NCBI GenBank assembly: GCA_017308375.1
Contig: JAFKEW010000059.1
Location: 1-64,000 of the forward strand
DNA from: Alphaproteobacteria bacterium
GTDB lineage: Bacteria; Pseudomonadota; Alphaproteobacteria; Micropepsales; Micropepsaceae
Reading direction: 5' to 3'
Length of the DNA: 64,000 nt
Of the stretch, positions 1 to 11,245 are shown piece by piece. The position numbers and the translations under genes are program-made. The notes under the pieces are model-generated. The model did not search any database and was not told the origin of the DNA. It saw only the letters and a program-made list of their open reading frames with translations. Numbering within the stretch: the stretch's first letter is position 1; every line of letters starts with the position of its first letter.

Positions 1-2
1 TG

Positions 3-131
3 CTGATCCGGCTGCAATGCGCACTGGAAACGCAGGCAAGCCCGGAAGCACAAGCCGCCGCAAAACAGATCTGGGAAAGCCTGGCCGCGATGGCAGAACG
101 GCGCATGCTTCGTATCCCGCCGACGGGGTGA
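3..131 (+). CDS. C-terminal end of an unidentified protein (cut by window start)
   Basis: An open frame enters from the left edge and stops with TGA at 129-131, giving about 42 residues ending in RIPPTG. It is Ala/Gln/Glu-rich and looks helical, with no membrane segment. It ends 7 bp before the next start, so the two genes are probably cotranscribed. I do not recognise the family, and too little is visible to assign a role. Confidence 0.45.
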   Translation: MIRLQCALETQASPEAQAAAKQIWESLAAMAERRMLRIPPTG

Positions 132-138
132 CAAGCGA

Positions 139-1347
139 TTGCGCGGCGTGGCTCTCCGCCTTGCGTTGGCGCATGGCGCATCTGGCCTGATTGGCGGAGC
201 CTACACACCGTTCTTTGGCGCGTGGCTGGCCTGGCGTGGCCTGTCATCCATCGAAATCGGTGCACTTCTGTCCGCGGGCATGTTGCTGCGCGTGGTGGTT
301 GCGCCCGTCACCGGCATGATCGCCGATGCGCGCGGTGATCGCCGGGCCATGATGCTGTTTCTCTACACCATCGTGCTCGTGGGTTATGGCGCGCTCAATT
401 TCGTGACCGCACCGTTGCTGATCTTCGCGGCGGCGATCGCCGCCAATGTGGCGACGGGCGCAGTTTCTCCGCTTCTGGAAAGCGCCAGTGTCCGGCTGTC
501 GGAGCGGCACAATTTCGATTATGGCCATGTCCGGCTTTGGGCGTCATCCAGTTTCGTGGCCGGCAACTTCCTCTCCGGCATTGCCAAGCGCGTGTTCGGT
601 CTCGGTATGCTGGCGCCATGGCTGACGATTTCCATCGTGCTCAACCTCATCGCGGTGGCGCGCCTGCCGGCGCCAAGACCCAATCGCACCAAAAGCGATT
701 TCCGCATGCGGGCGCGCGCCACCTTTGCCGAAACCCGCGAGTTGATTGCCTCACCGGTGTTTCTCGTCTTCCTCACGGCGGCCAGCCTCGATCAGGGATC
801 GCATGCTTTCTACTACGCCTATGGCGGTCTGCACTGGACGCAAATCGGTTACAGCGGCCCGCTGATCGGGGCGATCTGGCCTTTGGGCGTATTTGCGGAA
901 ATCCTGCTGATGACGTTTTCGCTACGGGTTTTCCGTGTGGTGGGGGCGACCAGGCTCCTGCTTCTGGGTGGATTGGGCTGCGTCATCCGCTGGAGCATTC
1001 TGGCCTTCGACCCGCCGCTTGCCTTCGTCATCTTCGCACAGCTTCTGCATGGCATGACATTCGCCATGGCCCATCTGGGGGCGATGTATTTCATCCTGAA
1101 AGCGGTACCGCCGCGGCTGAGTGCCACGGCACAAAGCCTCTATACCGTATTCTCATCAGGCATCGTTCTGGGGCTGGCAACGCTTGCCTGTGGCCCGCTC
1201 TACGAACATTTCGGTGGCCGTACCTATCTGCTGATGGCCGTGATGGGACTTGGCACCATGATCTTCGCCTGGAAACTCGGCCAGATCTGGAGCGGCGCGC
1301 GCATCACCAATCGCGACATACCGGAAGACGATCCGGATGCGATCTGA
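139..1347 (+). CDS. MFS permease, MFS_1-like / PPP (HcaT-like) family
   Basis: A 402-residue polytopic inner-membrane protein with about 12 hydrophobic segments. The N-terminus (GAYTPFFGAWLAWRG) and the first cytoplasmic loop GMIADARGDRR match the phenylpropionate:H+ symporter-like branch of the major facilitator superfamily; the substrate cannot be read from sequence. The start is uncertain: TTG at 139 is the most upstream in-frame start, GTG at 148 is an alternative, and neither has a clear Shine-Dalgarno. It converges on xerC with only 6 bp between the stops. Confidence 0.8.
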   Translation: MRGVALRLALAHGASGLIGGAYTPFFGAWLAWRGLSSIEIGALLSAGMLLRVVVAPVTGMIADARGDRRAMMLFLYTIVLVGYGALNFVTAPLLIFAAAIAANVATGAVSPLLESASVRLSERHNFDYGHVRLWASSSFVAGNFLSGIAKRVFGLGMLAPWLTISIVLNLIAVARLPAPRPNRTKSDFRMRARATFAETRELIASPVFLVFLTAASLDQGSHAFYYAYGGLHWTQIGYSGPLIGAIWPLGVFAEILLMTFSLRVFRVVGATRLLLLGGLGCVIRWSILAFDPPLAFVIFAQLLHGMTFAMAHLGAMYFILKAVPPRLSATAQSLYTVFSSGIVLGLATLACGPLYEHFGGRTYLLMAVMGLGTMIFAWKLGQIWSGARITNRDIPEDDPDAI

Positions 1348-1353
1348 CGACGC

Positions 1354-2286
1354 TCAATGCCCACGGGGATGGGCGCGGGCATAGACATCCATCAGATGAC
1401 TGACTTCGATTTCGGTATAGGTCTGCGTGGTGGAAAGCGAGGCGTGGCCCAGCAATTCCTGCACGCTGCGAAGATCGCCGCCATGGGCCAGAAGATGGGT
1501 GGCGAAGGAATGGCGAAGCGCGTGCGGCGTCGCCCGTTCCGGCAGCCCAAGCCGTCCGCGCAGTTTCTGCATCAGGGCCTGGGCTTCACGCGGGCTCATC
1601 GGTTTGCCGCGGCGTGAGAGAAACAATGGCGCCGCGCGCGCACCCGTATAGGGGCATTGCTCCGCATAATGCGCGATCGCTTCGGCCACCACCGGCAGCA
1701 CCGGCACGCTGCGCTCCTTGCCGCCCTTGCCCAGAATGGTGATGGCGCGGCCCAGTGGAACGTCACCGCGCTTCAGGCTCAGGGCCTCGGAAATGCGCAA
1801 ACCTGCGCCGTAAAGCAGCGTCAGCAGCGCAACATCGCGGGCCGCCAGCCATTCGATATCGTTGGTTGCAGCCTCCGCCAGCGTGCGTTCGGCGTCACCT
1901 TCGCTCAGCGGGCGCGGAAGCCCGCGGCGGACCCGCGGCGTGCGCACCACGCGCGCCGCGGGATTTTCCAGAATGTTTTCGCACGTCAGATAACGGAAGA
2001 AACTGCGGATCGCGGCCAGTGCACGCTGTACGCCACGTGCCCCCAGCCCTTCGGCCCGGCGCGCCGTGACAAAGGCCCGGATATCGGCCGGCAGAACATG
2101 GCCGAGCGCAGCCCGGTTCACCGCGTGGCCGAAATGCCTTTCGAGAAAACCCAGAAACCGGGTCAGGTCATCACCATAGGCCCGCACGGTATTGGCACTG
2201 GCCCGCCGTTCATGGGCAAGCGAGGAGAGCCAGGCGCGCTTCAGATCGTCAGCAGACCCGGCCATCGTCCCCATCGCCCGCGCCAT
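1354..2286 (-). CDS. xerC: Tyrosine recombinase XerC
   Basis: A 310-residue site-specific recombinase that with XerD resolves chromosome dimers at dif. An N-terminal SAM-like core-binding domain (about residues 12-105) is followed by the catalytic domain. All catalytic residues are present: R164 (GAGLRISE), K187 (LGKGGKE), H255 and R258 (HALRHSFATHLL), H281 (LGHASL) and the nucleophile Y290 (TQTYTE). A downstream Met (MAGSADD) could be the true start. It lies 6 bp downstream of the transaldolase gene on the same strand, so the two are probably cotranscribed. Confidence 0.95.
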   Translation of the reverse strand: MARAMGTMAGSADDLKRAWLSSLAHERRASANTVRAYGDDLTRFLGFLERHFGHAVNRAALGHVLPADIRAFVTARRAEGLGARGVQRALAAIRSFFRYLTCENILENPAARVVRTPRVRRGLPRPLSEGDAERTLAEAATNDIEWLAARDVALLTLLYGAGLRISEALSLKRGDVPLGRAITILGKGGKERSVPVLPVVAEAIAHYAEQCPYTGARAAPLFLSRRGKPMSPREAQALMQKLRGRLGLPERATPHALRHSFATHLLAHGGDLRSVQELLGHASLSTTQTYTEIEVSHLMDVYARAHPRGH

Positions 2287-2292
2287 ATGGCA

Positions 2293-2952
2293 TCATGTGT
2301 CGCGGATTTTCAGGCCCGCTTTTTTCGCATCGCTCAGAAAGGCGGCCAGCCCCTTGTCGGTCAAGGGATGGCTGAGCAATTGACGGAAAATCACAGGCGG
2401 CAGGGTTGCCACATCGGCGCCCGCCAGGGCTGCCTCTCGCACATGGCTGACGGAGCGGATGGAAGCCGCCAGAATTTCCGTGCGGAAATCATAATTGTCA
2501 TAGATCTGACGGATATCGGCGATCAGCCCCATACCGTCTTCACCGATATCGTCCAGCCGCCCGATAAAGGGCGAAATGAAGCTGGCGCCCGCCTTTGCCG
2601 CCATCATCGCCTGCACCGGCGAAAAACACAGCGTGACATTGACCATCAGCCCCATGTCACGAAGGGCATGGCACGCCTTCAGCCCATCCCACGTCAGGGG
2701 AACCTTAATCGTGATGTTGCGCGCGATTTTGGCGTAACGCTCCCCTTCCGCGATCATTCCGGCTGCGTCGGTGGCCAGAACCTCCGCACTGATCGGGCCC
2801 GGCACCGCGTCGCAAATGGTTTTGAGCGCAGCAAAAATATCGAGCCCGGTTTTGGCGGCAAGTGAGGGATTGGTTGTGACCCCGTCCACCAGTCCGGTTT
2901 CGGCGAGTTCGGCGATCTCCTGCGGATCGGCACTATCGATAAAAAGCTTCAT
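2293..2952 (-). CDS. fsa: Fructose-6-phosphate aldolase / short-type transaldolase
   Basis: A 219-residue class I aldolase of the TalC/FSA subfamily, acting in sugar-phosphate interconversion in the cytoplasm. The N-terminus [13 protein letters not shown], the TTNPSLAA segment and the Schiff-base lysine in [12 protein letters not shown] are diagnostic, and the length matches the small transaldolase family. The frame runs open further upstream, but the ATG at 2952 has GGAGG just in front and begins exactly where family members begin. It is divergent from priA across 45 bp. Confidence 0.93.
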   Translation of the reverse strand: MKLFIDSADPQEIAELAETGLVDGVTTNPSLAAKTGLDIFAALKTICDAVPGPISAEVLATDAAGMIAEGERYAKIARNITIKVPLTWDGLKACHALRDMGLMVNVTLCFSPVQAMMAAKAGASFISPFIGRLDDIGEDGMGLIADIRQIYDNYDFRTEILAASIRSVSHVREAALAGADVATLPPVIFRQLLSHPLTDKGLAAFLSDAKKAGLKIRDT

Positions 2953-2997
2953 GACCTCCAGCTTGACCAAATGGATTCGGCAACGAAATTGTAGCCC

Positions 2998-5193
2998 ATG
3001 AGCGAACCCGCCTTGAAGCCCGATCCGCAAACGGCACGCGCAGGCGTTCTGCTGCCGCTGCCGTTGAAGGGCGCCTATGACTATGCGCTGGCCGCCCCGC
3101 TCCCGCGCGGCACGCTGGTGCAGGCGCCACTTGGCGGGCGGGAAAGCCTGGGCGTGGTCTGGGGCCCAGCCGAAGGCGCCCTTTCGGATGCACGGCTGAA
3201 GATGGCAACGCCACTCGACGGCCAGCCGCAATTGCCGGAACATTTGTGCGATTTCATCGATTGGGTGGCGCGCTACACGCTTTCTCCGCCCGGCATGGTG
3301 CTGGCGCTCGCCTTGCGCTCCGCCGCCGCTTTCGCGGCCGAAATTCCACAGATTGCCTATATCGCGACCACCAATACTCCGCCCCGCCTCACACCATCAC
3401 GCCAGCGCGTGCTCAAGACTTGCGCCGATGGGTTGGCGCGGAAAATCCCGGCCATCGCAGAGGAAGCCAATGTTTCCCCAGCCGTGGTGCGCGGCCTGAT
3501 CGCATGCGGCGCCCTGAAACAGGTCTCGCTGCCGGAATTCGCCCCGTTCGGTGTGCCCGATCCGGGCTTTGCCGCCGTTCCTTTGAACGATGAGCAGAAC
3601 AATGCCGCCGTAATTCTGCGCGATGCGATTTTGGCCGGCAGCTTCCGCACCCATCTGCTGGACGGCGTGACTGGATCGGGCAAGACCGAGACCTATTTTG
3701 AGGCCATTGCAGAAGCCCTTCGCCAGGGGCGGCAAAGTCTGGTTCTGCTGCCGGAAATCGCATTGTCGGTGCAATTTCTCGATCGCTTTGCTGCACGCTT
3801 CGGCACACGCCCTGCGGAATGGCATTCCGATCTCTCGCAGAAGGAACGCCGGCGCACCTATCGCGCGGTGATGACGGGCGAAGCACGCGTGGTGGTCGGC
3901 GCACGCTCGGCCCTGTTCCTGCCATTCCCGGAACTGGGGCTGATCATCGCCGATGAAGAACATGAACACGCCTTCAAACAGGAAGATGGCGTGATCTATC
4001 ACGCCCGCGACATGGCGGTGGTGCGCGCGCGGCTCGAGAACTGCCCGATCATCCTTTCCAGTGCGACGCCATCGATCGAGAGTTACGTCAATGCCAAAAG
4101 TGGCCGCTACCACTGGCTGAAACTGCCGCGCCGCCATGGGGCAGCCAATCTTCCGGCCGTGCACGCCATCGATCTGCGGGAATCGCAAGCCGAAGCGGGA
4201 AGCTGGATTTCGCAGCCGTTGCGCGAAGCCATTGCCGCGACAGTTTCCGCAGGCGAGCAGGCAATGCTGTTTCTCAACCGCCGCGGCTATGCACCGCTGA
4301 CGCTTTGCAGCGCCTGCGGCCACAAGCTGATCTGCCGCGATTGCTCAGCCTGGCTGGTCGAGCACCGCTATCGCAAAAGGCTGATGTGCCATCATTGCGG
4401 TTACGAAACACAGACACCGCCCGCCTGCCCAGCCTGTGGCGCGGAAGCAAGCTTGATCGCCTGCGGTCCCGGTGTGGAACGCGTGGCGGAAGAGTTCGCC
4501 GCCGTCTTTCCCGATGCACGCATGGCGATCGCATCGAGCGACACATTGCATGGCCCCACCGAAACCCAGGCCGCAATTCGCGCCATGGCGAAAGGCGAGA
4601 TCGACGTGCTGATCGGCACGCAGATCATGGCCAAGGGTCACCATTTTCCGCAATTGACGCTGGTCGGTGTGATCGACGCCGACCTTGGCACCGCCGATGG
4701 CGATTTGCGCGCGCGTGAGCGTACTTTTCAACTGCTGCAACAGGTGGCGGGCCGCGCCGGCCGGGCAGAGAAACCGGGGCTGGTGCTGCTACAAACCCGC
4801 AACCCTGCAGACAATGTGATCCACGCGATGACGGAAAGCGGCGCAGGCGGGCGCGATCGTTTTTACGATCAGGAAATCACCTATCGCGAGCGTGCGGGCA
4901 CGCCGCCATTCGGCCGTCTGGCCGCCCTTATCCTGTCCGGTCGCGATTCCGCATTGGTACAAAATGCGGGCCGTACGCTCGCCAAAGCGGCACCCCATGC
5001 CCGCGACGTGAAAGTGTGGGGGCCGACGCCCGCGTTTTATCACCTGCTGCGCGGACAAACACGCGAGCGGCTTCTGGTGCAGGCTGGGCGCAACGTGGAT
5101 GTGCAGGCCTATCTGCGCACCTGGCTTTCGGCGGTGAAACTGCCCAACGCGGTGCGGCTGACGGTGGACATTGATCCGGTCAGTTTCTTCTGA
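2998..5193 (+). CDS. priA: Primosomal protein N' (replication restart helicase PriA)
   Basis: A 731-residue superfamily 2 helicase that reloads the replisome at collapsed forks. An N-terminal DNA-binding region is followed by Walker A GVTGSGKT near residue 222, the DEEH Walker B box near residue 317, a cysteine-rich zinc module of eight Cys from about residue 436 (CSAC, CRDC, CHHC, CPAC), and helicase motifs GTQIMAKGH and QVAGRAGRA. The length is typical. The last codons form the left arm of a perfect inverted repeat shared with the convergent leuC end. Confidence 0.97.
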   Translation: MSEPALKPDPQTARAGVLLPLPLKGAYDYALAAPLPRGTLVQAPLGGRESLGVVWGPAEGALSDARLKMATPLDGQPQLPEHLCDFIDWVARYTLSPPGMVLALALRSAAAFAAEIPQIAYIATTNTPPRLTPSRQRVLKTCADGLARKIPAIAEEANVSPAVVRGLIACGALKQVSLPEFAPFGVPDPGFAAVPLNDEQNNAAVILRDAILAGSFRTHLLDGVTGSGKTETYFEAIAEALRQGRQSLVLLPEIALSVQFLDRFAARFGTRPAEWHSDLSQKERRRTYRAVMTGEARVVVGARSALFLPFPELGLIIADEEHEHAFKQEDGVIYHARDMAVVRARLENCPIILSSATPSIESYVNAKSGRYHWLKLPRRHGAANLPAVHAIDLRESQAEAGSWISQPLREAIAATVSAGEQAMLFLNRRGYAPLTLCSACGHKLICRDCSAWLVEHRYRKRLMCHHCGYETQTPPACPACGAEASLIACGPGVERVAEEFAAVFPDARMAIASSDTLHGPTETQAAIRAMAKGEIDVLIGTQIMAKGHHFPQLTLVGVIDADLGTADGDLRARERTFQLLQQVAGRAGRAEKPGLVLLQTRNPADNVIHAMTESGAGGRDRFYDQEITYRERAGTPPFGRLAALILSGRDSALVQNAGRTLAKAAPHARDVKVWGPTPAFYHLLRGQTRERLLVQAGRNVDVQAYLRTWLSAVKLPNAVRLTVDIDPVSFF

Positions 5194-5202
5194 CCGGATC
5201 AA
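5171..5202. terminator. Perfect 13-bp inverted repeat between priA and leuC
   Basis: TTGATCCGGTCAG (5171-5183) and CTGACCGGATCAA (5190-5202) form a 13-bp stem with a 6-nt loop that spans the priA stop codon. The two genes converge here. Neither side has a proper T-tract, so it may be a bidirectional, weak or 3'-stabilising hairpin rather than a classical terminator. Confidence 0.5.
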
Positions 5203-5208
5203 GCCCGC

Positions 5209-6612
5209 TTATTTCTGATAGTCCCGCACATCGGTGAGATGGCCGGCAATCGCAGCAGCAGCAGCCATGGCAGGCGAAAGCAGATGGGTGCGGCCGCCAC
5301 GGCCCTGACGGCCTTCAAAATTGCGGTTGGAGGTGGAGGCACAACGCTCTCCCGCTTCCAGCTTGTCCGCATTCATCGCAAGGCACATCGAACAGCCCGG
5401 CTCACGCCAGTCGAAACCCGCCTCGATGAAAACCTGGTCGAGGCCTTCTTCCTCGGCCTGATGCTTCACAAGGCCGGAGCCTGGAACCACCATCGCGTTC
5501 ACATGCGCCGCAACCTTCTTGCCCTTGGCAATAGCCGCGGCCGCACGCAAATCTTCAATCCGGCCATTGGTGCAGGAACCGATGAAAACACGATCGACTT
5601 TCACCGCGGAAAGCGGCGTACCGGGTTTCAAATCCATATAGGCGAGCGCACGTTCAACGGCGGCGCGCTTGTTCTCGTCGGCCATCTGTGCGGGATCTGG
5701 CACAACGCCGGTCACCGGCAAGGCCTGTTCGGGGCTGGTGCCCCAGGTGACCATCGGCGGAATGTCGGCAGCGTTGAGCGTGATCTCGGCATCGAACACC
5801 GCATCGTCGTCCGATTTCAGCGTCCGCCAATAGGTAACCGCCGCCTCAAACGCCGCGGCTTTGGGCGCGCGTGGGCGGCCTGCGATATAGGAAAATGTCG
5901 TTTCATCCGGCGCAACCAACCCGGCGCGGGCACCCGCCTCGATCGTCATGTTGCAGAGGGTCATGCGACCTTCCATCGTGAGCGCGCGCACCGCATCACC
6001 GGCATATTCCACCACATAGCCGGTGCCGCCCGCGGTCCCGATCTTGGCGATGATGGCGAGTGCGATGTCTTTCGCAGTGACGCCGATCGGCAGCGTGCCG
6101 TTCACGGTCACGCGCATGTTCTTCGACCGGCGCATCGGCAGGGTCTGCGTGGCGAGCACATGCTCCACCTCGCTGGTGCCGATACCGAAGGCGAGCGCGC
6201 CAAACGCACCATGGGTGGAGGTGTGGGAGTCCCCACAGACGATGGTCGTTCCCGGCAGGGTCCAACCCTGTTCCGGCCCGACAATGTGCACGATGCCCTG
6301 ACGGATATCGTCCATCCCGAGATATTCGACACCGAAGGCGTGCGCATTGGCTTCCAGAGTCGCGATCTGTTCGCGCGATTCCGGATCATCAATCCCCTTG
6401 GCACGATCCTTGGTCGGCACGTTGTGATCGGGAACTGCAAGCGTCAGTTCCGGCCGGCGCACCGGGCGCCCGGTGTTGCGCAAACCTTCGAAGGCCTGCG
6501 GGCTCGTCACCTCATGCACCAGGTGGCGGTCGATATAGATGATGCTTGCCTCGCCCGGCGCCTGATGCACCAGATGGGCGTCCCAGATCTTGTCGTAGAG
6601 TGTCTTGCTCAT
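5209..6612 (-). CDS. leuC: 3-isopropylmalate dehydratase large subunit
   Basis: A 467-residue aconitase-family enzyme that isomerises 2-isopropylmalate to 3-isopropylmalate in leucine synthesis, working with a LeuD small subunit that is not in this window. The [4Fe-4S] ligands are visible in FIGSCTNGR and in the GCSMCLAMN CxxC pair. The N-terminus [15 protein letters not shown] is typical. It follows the HIG1-like gene by 12 bp on the same strand. Confidence 0.97.
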   Translation of the reverse strand: MSKTLYDKIWDAHLVHQAPGEASIIYIDRHLVHEVTSPQAFEGLRNTGRPVRRPELTLAVPDHNVPTKDRAKGIDDPESREQIATLEANAHAFGVEYLGMDDIRQGIVHIVGPEQGWTLPGTTIVCGDSHTSTHGAFGALAFGIGTSEVEHVLATQTLPMRRSKNMRVTVNGTLPIGVTAKDIALAIIAKIGTAGGTGYVVEYAGDAVRALTMEGRMTLCNMTIEAGARAGLVAPDETTFSYIAGRPRAPKAAAFEAAVTYWRTLKSDDDAVFDAEITLNAADIPPMVTWGTSPEQALPVTGVVPDPAQMADENKRAAVERALAYMDLKPGTPLSAVKVDRVFIGSCTNGRIEDLRAAAAIAKGKKVAAHVNAMVVPGSGLVKHQAEEEGLDQVFIEAGFDWREPGCSMCLAMNADKLEAGERCASTSNRNFEGRQGRGGRTHLLSPAMAAAAAIAGHLTDVRDYQK

Positions 6613-6624
6613 TTGCTTAGCTAT

Positions 6625-6819
6625 CTAACTTTTGCTGGTAAAATACAACACGGCCATGATGATCAGGATCGCGATGAACTGTGCCAGCACACGAATCCGC
6701 ATCAGACGGTTAGACCATGTCCGCGACACATCGCCCCCGACCCACAGGCTGTAGAGGCCCGCGCTGAGGATCAGCGCGACGACGGCGATAGCAATGGCGA
6801 CAACGATCTGTCCAGTCAT
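6625..6819 (-). CDS. Small twin-transmembrane protein, HIG1-domain-like
   Basis: A 64-residue protein with two hydrophobic helices separated by a short polar loop containing SNRLMRIRV. The arrangement and the LMRxRVLxQ signature resemble the hypoxia-induced (HIG_1_N) domain family, whose members associate with cytochrome oxidase in mitochondria and occur as small proteins in alphaproteobacteria. Its ATG overlaps the stop of the upstream membrane protein by 4 bp, so translation is probably coupled. The role here is inferred from family only. Confidence 0.75.
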   Translation of the reverse strand: MTGQIVVAIAIAVVALILSAGLYSLWVGGDVSRTWSNRLMRIRVLAQFIAILIIMAVLYFTSKS

Positions 6820-7805
6820 GGTATGGCTCCTGGCAGTGGCGGCTGATGTGACGGTGACGGTGCCCAGCGCCCTGCTTTATCCACCAGTTCCTGGAATTTC
6901 CGCGATGTGGTGGTAAGCCGCTGCTGCCATTCGGGGTCGGGCCGCTGCCCTTCGATGCGGGTGAAAAACACTTCCATCAATGCGGCAATCGCCAAAGGCT
7001 CCAGCATGCCCAGCTGCAAGGCGCGCGCGAACACGAAGGCAAACACGATGGCCCAGACCCAATGGCTGCCCGGCACAGCCGCGGCCAAAATCCCCGCTGG
7101 CACCAGAAACACCGCAAACATCGCCAGCGTGATCAGCCAGAGAAAAAACGTCAGCCAGACCGCATTCTTCAGAAAGTGGCGGTAATTCTGGGCATAGAGG
7201 ATGATGCCGTCCTTCGCGGTTTCCCACGGGTTCTCAGTGCCCGTGCGAATGAGATAAGCGAGGATCACCTCATCAACGAAGGTGAGGGAGGTGCGCACAA
7301 CCGCCTCCGCGATGCCGAGGATGGCACGCAGGCCCGGGATCGGCAGAAAGGCACTGATACGGTTCACCGTGCTGATCAAAGCCTGCAGCACCGCCTTGAT
7401 CGCGAGATCGACGCCGAACAGCACCGAGGATTCCACAAAATGGGTGCGCACCGCCTGTGCACCATAGCGGATCTGCGATTCACCGGCCGGAATGGAACGG
7501 CCATCATAGAGTTCCACCAGCACCGCGATGTGCCCGGCCTTGACCAGATAAAGGATGTAAGACCGCGCCAGCCGGATCAGGCCGACGGTCAGGGCAAGAC
7601 CGGCAAGCCCGCCCCACAACGCGCCGCCGAGCCGGGCGTGATAACCGGCCGTCATCCGGCCGATGCCGTAGCCAACACCGCTGCCGAGTGCGACGGCGAA
7701 CACCATAAAGAGCGCCATGCCGAAATAGACGATCAGGCGGAGCATGACGAAGGGCAAGGTGCGTAGAACGGCACCGAAGGCCCTGGACAGGCTGAAATCC
7801 CACAT
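6816..7805 (-). CDS. Polytopic membrane protein of unknown function
   Basis: About 329 residues with five to six hydrophobic segments, including a long N-terminal pair (residues about 20-85) and a C-terminal group (about 195-270), and a Pro-rich tail. The start is placed at the ATG of MWDFSLSRAF (7805). The frame continues 10 codons upstream, but a GGAGG sits about 11 nt before the chosen ATG. I do not recognise a named family; family-wide conservation in alphaproteobacteria is likely but unverified. It is coupled to the downstream HIG1-like gene by a 4-bp overlap. Confidence 0.75.
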   Translation of the reverse strand: MWDFSLSRAFGAVLRTLPFVMLRLIVYFGMALFMVFAVALGSGVGYGIGRMTAGYHARLGGALWGGLAGLALTVGLIRLARSYILYLVKAGHIAVLVELYDGRSIPAGESQIRYGAQAVRTHFVESSVLFGVDLAIKAVLQALISTVNRISAFLPIPGLRAILGIAEAVVRTSLTFVDEVILAYLIRTGTENPWETAKDGIILYAQNYRHFLKNAVWLTFFLWLITLAMFAVFLVPAGILAAAVPGSHWVWAIVFAFVFARALQLGMLEPLAIAALMEVFFTRIEGQRPDPEWQQRLTTTSRKFQELVDKAGRWAPSPSHQPPLPGAIP

Positions 7806-7909
7806 TCCTAGCCCGCCTCCCCCGGTTTGCCGCAAGTCGGCCGCATGTTCATCATAGGAACGAATATAGGGTATATAGGATTAAAAGTCTAGTACCCGGC
7901 CGATATATT

Positions 7910-8425
7910 TCAGGCCAGCGCATCGATTTCCGCGTCTGACAGGCTGCCGGGCACGATGGTCACCGGAATCGGATTGGTGCCGGCCGATTGCCCGGCGAAG
8001 CCGGTGACCAGAGGCCCGGGCCCTTCCTTCGAGGTACCGGCCGCCAGCACCAGAATGGAGATGTCGGGATCATTGTCGACCAGTTCGGCCAGGCATTCCG
8101 CCGTGCGCCCGTGCATCAGGACGATTTCGGGGATCAGGCCGGAGAGGCTGTTCACATCGCCCGCGGCGGCAAAGGCCAGCGCTTCCGCCTCGGCATGGGC
8201 TTCGTCGCGCATGATCTCCTCCACCCCGCGCCATTGCTGAAAGTCGCCCGGCCTTGCCACACAGAGAAGGGTGACCCGGCCCCTGGTATGCTGGGCACGG
8301 CGGGTGGCAAAACGGATCGCAGCCCGGCATTCCGGCGTCGTATCGACGATCACCAGAAATTTCCGGGGCTGTTCCGGCCCGCCACGGCGGGCGGCGGACC
8401 TGGCGTCACGCGGTGTGTCGCTCAT
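7910..8425 (-). CDS. Universal stress protein (UspA family)
   Basis: A 171-residue cytoplasmic UspA-fold protein. It starts with KFLVIVDTTPECRAAIRFA, the beta1-alpha1 segment, and carries RVTLLCVA and an ISILVLAAGTS strand-loop near the nucleotide-binding region; the C-terminal IPVTIVPG strand closes the fold. The classic GxxGSxxxG ATP loop is not clear, so ATP binding is doubtful. It lies 44 bp downstream of the mutS locus on the same strand. Confidence 0.85.
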   Translation of the reverse strand: MSDTPRDARSAARRGGPEQPRKFLVIVDTTPECRAAIRFATRRAQHTRGRVTLLCVARPGDFQQWRGVEEIMRDEAHAEAEALAFAAAGDVNSLSGLIPEIVLMHGRTAECLAELVDNDPDISILVLAAGTSKEGPGPLVTGFAGQSAGTNPIPVTIVPGSLSDAEIDALA

Positions 8426-8469
8426 TGCACGCGATGCTGCATCGGGCGGGGCGGCTGCGGCAAGTCTTC

Positions 8470-11141
8470 TCAGCCGGGCGCCGCCAGCTTCTCTTTCAAG
8501 GCATAGAGCGCTTCCAGCGCGGCGCGGGGGCTGAGCGTATCGGGATCGAGGGCGGCCAAAGCCGTTTCCACCGCATTGGGGCCGGTGGGTGCGGCAGCGG
8601 CAGGCGCAGGCAGCTGATGGGCGAAAAGCGGCAGATCGTCGATCCGGGCCAAAGGCTTATGCCCCTCCCGCCCCTCTTCCAGCGCACTAAGAACGGCTTG
8701 CGCCCGCGCAATCACCGGCCCGGGCAACCCCGCCAGCTTGGCGACATGGATGCCGTAGGAGCGATCGGCCGTGCCGGGCGCCACCTCATGCAGGAAGACG
8801 ATGCTGTCATTCCATTCGCTGACCCGCATGGTGACGCAGGCAAGTCCCCGCAACCGTTCACTGAGCGCCGTCATCTCATGATAATGGGTGGCGAAAAGCG
8901 CCCGCGAACGGTTCTGTTCGTGCAGATGCTCAGCCGTGGCCCAGGCGATGGCGAGCCCGTCGAAGGTGGCGGTGCCGCGGCCGATCTCATCCAGAATGAC
9001 GAGGCTTTTCGGCGTCGCCTGATTGAGGATCGCCGCCGTCTCCACCATTTCCACCATGAAGGTGGAGCGACCGGAGGCCAGATCGTCGGCCGCGCCGACA
9101 CGGCTGAACAACCGGTCCACCACACCGATATGGGCACTTTCCGCCGGTACGAAGGAGCCCATCTGCGCCAGCACCACAATCAGCGCGTTCTGGCGCAGAA
9201 AGGTCGATTTGCCGGCCATGTTGGGCCCGGTGACGAGCCACAACCGCCCTAGCCCGTTTTCTGGCCCATCGCCCGACAGATTGCAGTCATTGGCGACAAA
9301 ACAGGCCGCACATAGCGGCGTTTGACCGCCAGCTCCGCCAGCGCCGCCGCCACATCGAGGCGTGCGAGCGCATCGGCAATCCGGCCCAGCGGCTCCGCCG
9401 CCGCCAGCGCCGCCGCACTCATCTCTTCAAACAACATGCGCTCAATGGCGAGCGCCTGATCCGCCGCTTCGGCAATACGGCTGGCGAGGCTTGCCAGTTC
9501 ATCGGTCGAAAAACGCACCGCACTGCCGATGGTCTGGCGATGGTGGAACAGCGCGCGGTTCTCGCCCGTCTGCAATTTGTCGGCATGCTGGGGCGTGACT
9601 TCGATGAAATAGCCGAGCACGCCATTGTGCTTGATGCGCAACGCCGCCACAGCACTTTGTTCGCGATAACGCCGTTCGAGGCTCGCGATCACCCGGCGGC
9701 TTTCATCGCGCAGCGCCCGCACCTCGTCCAGCGGCGCGTGCGCGCGCGCGGCAATGAAACCGCCATCGCGCACCAGAAGCGGCAATTCTGCGGCCAGAAG
9801 ATGTGACAACGCATCACTCAACGATGAAACCGCCGCCACGCCATCGCGCAGGTGGGCGGCAATTTCGCGAAGCTCCCCCGGCGATTGCGCCAGCGGATCG
9901 TCCAGATCGCCGAGCAGATCGCGCAGGGCCCGCGCCGACTGGATGCCATCGCGCAGCGCGCCGAGATCGCGCGGACCGCCGCGCCCGACCGACAAACGGC
10001 CAAGCGCGCGCGCCAGATCGGGCGCGTGGCGCAAGGATTCGCGCAAACGCGCCCGCAAATCATCCGCGCCCACCAGACAGGCCACCGCATCCTGACGGCG
10101 CACGATGGTGCCCGGATCGGTCAGCGGAGCGGCAAGGCGCGCGCCCAGCTCACGCGCACCGGCCGCCGTCACCGTGCAATCGATGGTGCCGAGCAGGCTG
10201 CCGGCACGGCTACCCGAGAGTGTCTGGCTGAGTTCCAGATTGCGCCGCGTGGCGGCATCGATGGCCATGAAACTGTTGGACGCCTGCCGCACAAGGCGCT
10301 GCAAGGCCGGCAATTTTCCCTTCTGCGTCAGTTCCAGATAGCCGACAAGGGCGCCCGCCGCCGAAAGCTCCGCCCGGGTGAAAGCGCCAAAAGCATCGAG
10401 CGTCGCCACCCCGTAAAGGGCACAGAGCGCGCGGCCCCCGGCGCCCGAATCGAATTTCGCGGCCGGAAGCGGGGTCAGCGCGACACCGGGGGCGGAGAGC
10501 TGCGGCGCGATCTCCGGATCGGCGAAAAGTGAGTCCGGCGTCAGCAATTCGCGGGGGCTGAGCCGTGCCAGTTCGGTGCCGGGCCCGTCCGCCCCCACGG
10601 TGCCGACGCGGAATTCCCCGGTCGACATATCGGCGCTGGCGAGCGCCCATTGGCCGCCGGCCCGGCCGAGCGCGGCCAGAATATTGGCGCTGCGGGCCTC
10701 CAGCAGGGAATCCTCGGTCAGGGTGCCCGGCGTGACGAGACGCACCACATCGCGGCGCACCACCGCCTTGGAACCGCGCTTTTTCGCCTCTGCAGGGTCC
10801 TCCACCTGCTCGCAGACCGCCACCCGGAAGCCCTTGCGGATCAGTTTTTCCAGATATTGCTCGGCGGCATGGACCGGCACGCCGCACATCGGAATATCTT
10901 CACCCAGATGCTTGCCGCGCTTGGTCAGCGCGATGTCGAGCGCCGCAGCCGCCCTGGCTGCGTCATCGAAGAACAGTTCATAGAAGTCGCCCATCCGGTA
11001 AAACAGCAGATAGCCGTCATTCTGGGCCTTAATCTCGAGATATTGGGCCATCAAAGGCGTGACGGCATCGTTTCCCGCCGATGGGGACGCCGCCGTTGCG
11101 GGCCCTGCCGATGCGGCGGCGCGGGTAAAGTGTTCGTTCAT
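8470..11141 (-). pseudogene. mutS: DNA mismatch repair protein MutS, disrupted by an internal frameshifting deletion
   Basis: Two overlapping-strand reading frames together make a MutS. The first (9249-11141, 630 residues) has the mismatch-recognition motif MGDFYELF and the connector, core and clamp domains, and ends after YVRP in unrelated residues. The second frame carries [13 protein letters not shown], Walker [18 protein letters not shown] and ATHYHEM, down to 8470. Comparison with the family shows that roughly 25-29 codons with the GRHPVVE motif are missing near 9296-9305, and that the deletion length is 1 modulo 3. A functional full-length product is not expected unless this is an assembly error. 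Confidence 0.85.
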
Positions 11142-11245
11142 GACCCGATCCTATCAGATCGCCTGCGGCCTGCGGCCCTTGCACCATTGAAAGGCGAATG
11201 GTCAAAGACAGATAGTCCCCAGCATTGTTTCAACCGGTTCGATTG

